From Methylobacterium aerolatum (GTDB taxonomy: Bacteria; Pseudomonadota; Alphaproteobacteria; Rhizobiales; Beijerinckiaceae): a DNA stretch of 64,000 nucleotides. Both the position numbers and the translations under genes were made by a program. Every line of letters begins with the position of its first letter. The stretch's first letter is position 1. Shown piece after piece: positions 57,422 through 64,000 of this stretch. The notes beneath the pieces are model-generated. The model was not told the DNA's origin, searched no databases, and worked only from the letters and a program-made list of their open reading frames with translations. The stretch is from positions 1 to 64,000 of the forward strand of contig NZ_BPQE01000021.1 in assembly GCF_022179085.1 (NCBI RefSeq), in the 5' to 3' direction.

Positions 57422-58965
57422 CACGCGGTCCAGCGGTAGAGCCACGTCTCCGAGACCGGCCCCGCCTCGCCGAGGAGGATGGCGCGCAGCTCGACGAGCT
57501 TCTCGTTGCCGTGGATCAGGTGGAAGCTGATGCGCCAGCCGCCCGTCTCGGGGTTCGGGATCGCCGACAGGTTGGTGACCTTACCCTTGCTGGCGGAGAC
57601 CTCGGGGCGCAGCTTCGCGTCCTCGCCCTTGCCCTTCACGCCCTCGCCCGCCACGTCGATGACGAAGAGGTGGCTCCCCTCCTCCGGCCCGGCGCCGATC
57701 AGGGTGGTGGTGATCCGGGCGAGCTGCGTCGGCCAGGGCGTGTCCCAGGCCCAGTGCATCCTGTAGGTGAAGGTGTACTCGCCGTTGGCGGACAGCTTGT
57801 CCTTCGGCCGCCAGAAGGCGACGATGTTGTCGTTGGTCTCGTTGGGCGTCGGGATCTCAACGAGGTCGACGCCCCCCTGCCCCCAATCGCCGATCGGCTC
57901 GATCCACAGGCTCGGCCGCTTCTCGTACTGCGCCTCCAGATCCTCGAAGTCCCGGTAGGCGCGGGCGCGCTGCATCAGGCCGAAGCCCTTGGGGTTGGAC
58001 TGACCGAAGACGCTGAACTGCAGGTCCACGGGGTTGGCGAGCGGTCGCCACAGCTGCTCGCCTCCGCCGGTCCACATCAGCAGCGCCTCGGAATCGTGCA
58101 CCGCCGGGCGCCAGTCGTCGAAGCGCCGGGCCTCCTTGGGGCCGAACTGGTACATGCTGGTCAGCGTGGCGATGCCGGGCTCGGCGATGTCGCGGCGGGG
58201 GTAGAGCACGCTCTCCACGTCGAACACCGTGGCGTCGCCCGGCCGCACGGTGAAGCGGTAGGCGCCGGTCACGCTCTCGCTGTCGAGGAGGGCGTGGATC
58301 ACCAGGGTGCGGGAATCCGGTCCCGGCCGCTCCAGCCAGAAGGCGCGGAAGCGGGCGAATTCCTCGCCCTTCGGGTTGCCCGTGCCGATGGCCAGCCCGC
58401 GGGCGGACAGGCCGTAATGCTGGCCCTTGGCGACGGCGCGGAAGTAGCTCGCCCCGAGGAAGGCGCAGAGTTCGTCGCTGTCCCCGCCGTTGGCGCCGGG
58501 CGTGTGGATCCGGAAGCCGGCGAAGCCGATCGGCTCGCTCACCCGGAGCGAGGGCTCGTCGTAGGTGAACAGGTCGGGGCTGTAGGGGACCGGCGTCGCC
58601 TTGCCGTCGGCCACCTCGAAGATCTCGACGGCCGACCGGAACAGGAAGGCGCGGGGGAAGAACTGCACCTCGAAGGGCAGCTTCTGCTCGCGCCACAGCG
58701 CCCGGTCCTTCCGGAAGCGGATGCCCCGGTACTGGTCGTAGGTCACGGACTCGAGGGCCTTCGGCAGGTCCGTCGAGGGGGCCTTGTAGGGCTGCTTCGA
58801 CAGGGCCTGCGCGAGGCGGCGGACGCTCGACGCCTCGAAGGGGCCGGGCGCGGGCGCCACGGCATCGTGCGGGGCGGCGGCTTCCGCCGGCGATGCGAGG
58901 GACGAGCCGAGCAGGCCGAGCAGGGTCGCGCCGGAGCCGCCGAGGAGGACAGTGCGTCGGTGCAA
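57421..58965 (-). CDS. opgG: Glucan biosynthesis periplasmic protein OpgG (MdoG)
   Basis: A 514-residue periplasmic protein needed for glucan synthesis or branching. A twin-arginine-like leader (LHRRTVLLGGSGATLLGLLG) ends near SPAEA. Conserved family stretches include YDQYRGIRFRKDRALWREQK, FPRAFLFRSAVEIFEVADG, QFSVFGQSNPKGFGLMQRAR and YEKRPSLWIEPIGDWGQGGV. The start is uncertain: the TTG at 58965 has GAGAG eight bases upstream and places the leader at the N-terminus. The frame stays open to 59046. It is divergent from katG. Confidence 0.93.
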   Translation of the reverse strand: MHRRTVLLGGSGATLLGLLGSSLASPAEAAAPHDAVAPAPGPFEASSVRRLAQALSKQPYKAPSTDLPKALESVTYDQYRGIRFRKDRALWREQKLPFEVQFFPRAFLFRSAVEIFEVADGKATPVPYSPDLFTYDEPSLRVSEPIGFAGFRIHTPGANGGDSDELCAFLGASYFRAVAKGQHYGLSARGLAIGTGNPKGEEFARFRAFWLERPGPDSRTLVIHALLDSESVTGAYRFTVRPGDATVFDVESVLYPRRDIAEPGIATLTSMYQFGPKEARRFDDWRPAVHDSEALLMWTGGGEQLWRPLANPVDLQFSVFGQSNPKGFGLMQRARAYRDFEDLEAQYEKRPSLWIEPIGDWGQGGVDLVEIPTPNETNDNIVAFWRPKDKLSANGEYTFTYRMHWAWDTPWPTQLARITTTLIGAGPEEGSHLFVIDVAGEGVKGKGEDAKLRPEVSASKGKVTNLSAIPNPETGGWRISFHLIHGNEKLVELRAILLGEAGPVSETWLYRWTA

Positions 58966-59068
58966 GGGGGTACTCTCGACAACGTGAGACGGGCTGGAGA
59001 CGACAGATATAGCCACGTTGCATGAATGGTTCCGTGCGGGGGTCAAGGCCCCCCCGGCGCCGCCCCAT

Positions 59069-59111
59069 CCGTTTCCCGTGTAACCCCTGCCCGTTTTCCG
59101 TGTGACCCTTG
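59069..59111. promoter_or_regulatory. Tandem 21-base direct repeat in the opgG-katG gap
   Basis: Two copies, 59069-59089 (CCGTTTCCCGTGTAACCCCTG without its last base is 20 bases) and 59091-59111, agree at 18 of 21 positions and repeat with a 22-base period, about two helical turns. They lie some 117-159 bases before the katG start. This could be an activator or repressor site, but a simple tandem duplication is also possible. Confidence 0.45.
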
Positions 59112-59227
59112 AACGCGGCGACCGCCGCCGTCTTCCTCGCCAGACATTCCCCCCTAGGTGAGGGCGTGGATGGAGTGCGCGGCCCGGTTCGCACGATGGT
59201 GCGCGCGTCCTTCGAACGGGGAATCAC

Positions 59228-61546
<2,319 letters not shown>

Positions 61547-61569
61547 GCCGGCCCGACCCGACGACAGCA

Positions 61570-61636
61570 CCCGCCGGTTCGTCCGGCGGGCCCCTTCCCC
61601 GGCGCCCGCGGATCACGTCATGGTCCGCGGGCGCCG
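61570..61636 (+). terminator. Two hairpins downstream of katG
   Basis: A perfect 8-bp stem CCCGCCGG/CCGGCGGG with loop TTCGT (61570-61590) is followed by a perfect 13-bp stem CGGCGCCCGCGGA/TCCGCGGGCGCCG with an 11-base loop (61600-61636). There is no T-run, but the pair begins 24 bases after the katG stop and ends before the next gene's ribosome site. Confidence 0.7.
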
Positions 61637-61669
61637 CCGTCTCGGCGGGCCTCCAGGAGAAGAGGGTTC

Positions 61670-62611
61670 ATGCCGAAGGTCGTCATCAGCGAATTCATGG
61701 ACGAGGCGGCCATCGCCGCCGAACTGTCCGGCTTCGACACCCTCTACGATCCGACCCTCGTGGACCGCCCGGAGGATCTCCACGCCGCCCTCGCCGGCGC
61801 CGAGGCGCTGATCGTGCGCAACCGGACGCAGGTGCGCGGCTCCCTGCTCAAGGCCGCCCCGCGCCTGACGGTGGTGGGCCGCCTCGGCGTCGGCCTGGAC
61901 AACATCGACATGGCCGCCTGCCGGGCGCGCGGAATCGCGGTCCACCCGGCCACGGGGGCCAATGACGGGGCGGTGGCCGAATACGTGATCGCCGCCGCGC
62001 TGCTGCTTCTGCGCGGCGCCTACGGGGCGAGCGCCGCCGTCGCCGCCGGGCAGTGGCCGCGCAACGCGCTGATGGGCCGCGAGGTCGCCGGCAAGCGCCT
62101 CGGCCTGATCGGCTTCGGCGCCAACGCCCGGGAGACCGCCCGCCGGGCCGCCGCCCTGGGGATGCGCGTCGCCGCCTCCGACCCGTTCGTCCCCGCCGGC
62201 GATCCGGCCTGGAACCAGCCCCACGGCCCCGTGGCGCGCCTCGACCGCGAGGCGCTGATCGCGGGCAGCGACGTGCTCTCGCTGCACGTCCCCCTCACCC
62301 CCGAGACCCGCGGCCTGATCGACGCGGACGTCATCGCCCGGATGCCGCGGGGCGCGGTGCTCATCAACGCGGCGCGGGGGGGCCTCGTCAACGAGACCGC
62401 CCTCGCGGAGGCCCTCAGGACCGGCCATCTCGGCGGCGCCGCCCTCGACGTGTTCGCCAGCGAACCCCTCGACGCCAAGGCGGGCGCGATCTTCGCGGAC
62501 GTGCCGAACCTGATCCTCACACCGCACATCGCCGGGGTCACGCAGGAATCCAACGTCCGCGTCTCGGCCGTCACCGCGCGGGCGGTGTGGCGGCACCTGG
62601 CGGGGATTTGA
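61670..62611 (+). CDS. D-isomer-specific 2-hydroxyacid dehydrogenase (sulfolactate/phosphoglycerate dehydrogenase-like)
   Basis: A 313-residue NAD-dependent enzyme. The substrate domain begins PKVVISEFMDEAAIAAEL, with VGRLGVGLDNIDMAACRARG. The coenzyme domain has GKRLGLIGFGANARETARRA. The catalytic set is Arg (INAARGGLVN), Glu (in the DVFASEPL stretch) and His (LTPHIAGVT). The ISEFMDE start is similar to that of (S)-sulfolactate dehydrogenase (SlcC) as I recall it, so oxidation of a sulfonated or related 2-hydroxy acid is possible. No other sulfolactate genes are nearby. AGGAGAAGAGG precedes the ATG. Confidence 0.85.
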   Translation: MPKVVISEFMDEAAIAAELSGFDTLYDPTLVDRPEDLHAALAGAEALIVRNRTQVRGSLLKAAPRLTVVGRLGVGLDNIDMAACRARGIAVHPATGANDGAVAEYVIAAALLLLRGAYGASAAVAAGQWPRNALMGREVAGKRLGLIGFGANARETARRAAALGMRVAASDPFVPAGDPAWNQPHGPVARLDREALIAGSDVLSLHVPLTPETRGLIDADVIARMPRGAVLINAARGGLVNETALAEALRTGHLGGAALDVFASEPLDAKAGAIFADVPNLILTPHIAGVTQESNVRVSAVTARAVWRHLAGI

Positions 62612-62660
62612 GGACCGCGCTCCCGGTCGGGGAGCCGGGATCCTTGCCCCCCTTCCGGCA

Positions 62661-62675
62661 ATACGCTATCCGTAT
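62661..62675. promoter_or_regulatory. Inverted repeat upstream of the toxin-antitoxin genes
   Basis: ATACG-N5-CGTAT lies 12 bases before the toxin start codon, within an AT-richer stretch that could include the -10 element. HigA-type antitoxins bind such palindromes to repress their own operon. Confidence 0.6.
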
Positions 62676-62686
62676 CACGGAAGACA

Positions 62687-62968
62687 ATGATCCAGAGCTA
62701 CGCCGATAGGACCACCGAGGCGTTCGTGCGGGACGGGACCTGTAAGGCGGGGTGGCAATCCTGCGCCAAGGTGGCCGCCCGCAAACTCGACATGCTCGAT
62801 GCCGCGACGGTGCTGGACGAGTTGCGTTCACCGCCGGGCAACCGCCTCGAGGCGCTGACGGGCGACCGGGAGGGCCAATGGAGCATCCGGATCAACGACC
62901 AATGGCGCATCTGCTTCCGATGGGGCGATGCCGGACCCGAAGCCGTCGAAGTCGTGGACTATCACTGA
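62687..62968 (+). CDS. higB: HigB/RelE-type toxin (type II mRNA interferase)
   Basis: A 93-residue protein of the RelE/HigB superfamily. The conserved segments are KAARKLDMLDAATVLDELRS-like (VAARKLDMLDAATVLDELRS), PPGNRLEALTGDREGQWSIR and INDQWRICFRWGDAGPEAVE. The C-terminal VEVVDYH end carries the usual final His. HigB cuts mRNA on the ribosome. The toxin gene precedes the antitoxin, the order typical of hig loci, with 12 bases between them. Confidence 0.92.
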   Translation: MIQSYADRTTEAFVRDGTCKAGWQSCAKVAARKLDMLDAATVLDELRSPPGNRLEALTGDREGQWSIRINDQWRICFRWGDAGPEAVEVVDYH

Positions 62969-62980
62969 CGAGAGGAAGCC

Positions 62981-63265
62981 ATGCCGCGCATCCGCACCCA
63001 TCCGGGTGAAGTCCTCCGGGAGGAATTCCTCGTTCCCCTGGACCTCAGCGCGGCGCGCCTCGCCGCACAGATCGGCGTGCCGACCAACCGGATCACCGAG
63101 ATCGTCCGCGAGCGCCGCGGGGTGTCGGCCGACACCGCCATCCGCTTGGGCAAGCGCTTCGGCACGATGCCGCAATTCTGGACCAATCTCCAGACCGGCT
63201 ACGATCTCTCCAAGGCCGAGGCCGAGAACGATTACTCCCGCGTGCTCGCGGCCACCGCGGCCTAA
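62981..63265 (+). CDS. higA: HigA-type antitoxin (XRE-family helix-turn-helix)
   Basis: A 94-residue DNA-binding antitoxin. HPGEVLREEFLVPLDLSAAR is the classical HigA N-terminus, then LAAQIGVPTNRITEIVRERR is the helix-turn-helix. ADTAIRLGKRFGTMPQFWTN and LQTGYDLSKAE complete the family signature. It should neutralise the upstream toxin and repress the operon through the palindrome at 62661. GAGGAAG lies just before the ATG. Confidence 0.94.
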   Translation: MPRIRTHPGEVLREEFLVPLDLSAARLAAQIGVPTNRITEIVRERRGVSADTAIRLGKRFGTMPQFWTNLQTGYDLSKAEAENDYSRVLAATAA

Positions 63266-63343
63266 GAGCCTCTCACGACACTCCCGCTGCGCCGCCGAGG
63301 CCAGAGGGAGAACTCCCGGTGATCGGGACTTTTGTGAGGAGCT

Positions 63344-64000
63344 CTAACGTTTCCCCCGTTCCGCCGCACGGCGGAGGGCGTCGGCGAGGGCACCGGACGG
63401 TTCGGGGCGCGAACTGGACGGTTCGGGGCGCGAACCGGACGGCTGGGGGCGCGGCGGGGGACGATGATCCTTCGGACGCGGCTCGGGGCGTGGCTCCGGG
63501 CGGGCGCCGGGGGTCGGGCGATCGATCGGATCGTCGAGGCGCATCGACAGGCCGATGCGCTTGCGCGGCACGTCCACCGACAGGACGAGGACGCGCACCA
63601 CGTCGCCCGCCTTCACCACTTCGGAGGGTGAGGCGATGCGGCGGCGCGCCATGGCCGAGATGTGGACCAGCCCGTCTTGATGGACGCCGATATCGACGAA
63701 GGCCCCGAAGGCGGCCACGTTCGTCACCACCCCTTCGAGCTGCATCCCGGGCTTCAGATCGGACAGGGTCTCGACGCCCTCCTGGAAGGTCGCGGTGCGG
63801 AAGGCCGGGCGCGGGTCCCGGCCGGGCTTCTCCAGTTCCGCGAGGATGTCGCGCACCGTGGGCAGGCCGAAACGCGCGTCCGCGAAACGTTCGGGCGCGA
63901 CGGTCTGGAGCACGGCGCCGTTGCCGATGAGGCGGCGGATGTCGCTCTTCGTCGCCTCCAGGATGCGCCGGACCACCGGATAGGCCTCCGGGTGGACGCC
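63344..64000 (-). CDS. tex: Tex-family RNA-binding protein (partial, N-terminus beyond right edge)
   Basis: The frame enters from the right edge ([20 protein letters not shown]). It contains the end of the Tex core ([32 protein letters not shown]) and a complete S1 domain ([53 protein letters not shown]). The tail of about 60 residues is a disordered Arg/Pro/Ser-rich region with SRPEPS-type repeats, encoded by near-identical direct repeats around 63405-63445. Tex is a nucleic-acid-binding factor associated with transcription. Only the last 218 residues are visible. Confidence 0.92.
   Translation of the reverse strand, partial: GVHPEAYPVVRRILEATKSDIRRLIGNGAVLQTVAPERFADARFGLPTVRDILAELEKPGRDPRPAFRTATFQEGVETLSDLKPGMQLEGVVTNVAAFGAFVDIGVHQDGLVHISAMARRRIASPSEVVKAGDVVRVLVLSVDVPRKRIGLSMRLDDPIDRPTPGARPEPRPEPRPKDHRPPPRPQPSGSRPEPSSSRPEPSGALADALRRAAERGKR

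Noticed and set aside
62661-63265. HigBA as part of a larger defence island
   Set aside because: Flanking genes are housekeeping (2-hydroxyacid dehydrogenase, tex); no restriction, nuclease or phage-related gene is seen.

Overview
The window looks like a chromosomal segment of a high-GC alphaproteobacterium, most probably a Methylobacterium/Methylorubrum-type member of the Hyphomicrobiales. This is inferred from the very GC-rich third codon positions, an Omp25-like porin with the typical C-terminus, a cpa/tad pilus locus in the alphaproteobacterial order, DctABD with a sigma-54 promoter, OpgGH, and the general style of the small secreted proteins. No rRNA, tRNA, CRISPR array, prophage or complete insertion sequence was seen. 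The left edge cuts a CsbD-family gene and the right edge cuts a Tex-like gene.

Layout. 1-7.4 kb: partial CsbD stress protein, a PAS-PAS-PAS-LuxR regulator, two small proteins, a GT4-type glycosyltransferase, a SAF-domain oxidoreductase and an Omp25-like porin with a strong terminator. 7.5-14 kb: a pentonate (xylonate-type) dehydratase, a GntR/FCD regulator and a large hybrid histidine kinase. 14.3-22.3 kb: a seven-gene minus-strand operon cpaB-cpaC-cpaD-cpaE-cpaF-tadB-tadC for a Flp/Tad pilus, without the pilin and prepilin peptidase, and with a possible CtrA half-site in front of it. 22.5-28.8 kb: an orphan ABC-type binding protein, a two-part glycosyltransferase with repeated N-terminal modules, an iron alcohol dehydrogenase and a patatin-like lipase. 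28.9-33.7 kb: an ECF sigma factor/anti-sigma pair, then a tightly overlapping nucleoside catabolism operon (cdd, purine nucleoside phosphorylase, deoC, deoA).

33.9-39.4 kb: a two-repeat secreted protein, Ohr peroxidase, gpmI, and a quinone-detoxification-like set (ring-cleaving VOC dioxygenase plus esterase) divergent from a LysR gene, with a perfect palindrome between them. 39.6-45 kb: an orphan TRAP binding protein, an MFS carrier, and a two-component flavin monooxygenase with its own LysR regulator. 45.2-50.2 kb: a double HD-GYP protein, an ABC exporter and a membrane-anchored alpha/beta hydrolase. 50.3-55.1 kb: dctA divergent from dctBD, with a textbook -24/-12 promoter and a likely DctD enhancer site. 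55.2-59 kb: opgGH for periplasmic glucans. 59.2-64 kb: katG, a 2-hydroxyacid dehydrogenase, a HigBA-type toxin-antitoxin pair, and the C-terminal part of tex.

Three families of short intergenic repeats are dispersed through the window. One is a small MITE-like palindromic element whose second copy appears to be interrupted by a member of another family. I did not find a clearly new multi-gene system. The best leads for follow-up are the duplicated HD-GYP protein, the modular glycosyltransferase, the nested repeats, the membrane-split hydrolase and the quinone-detoxification cassette.
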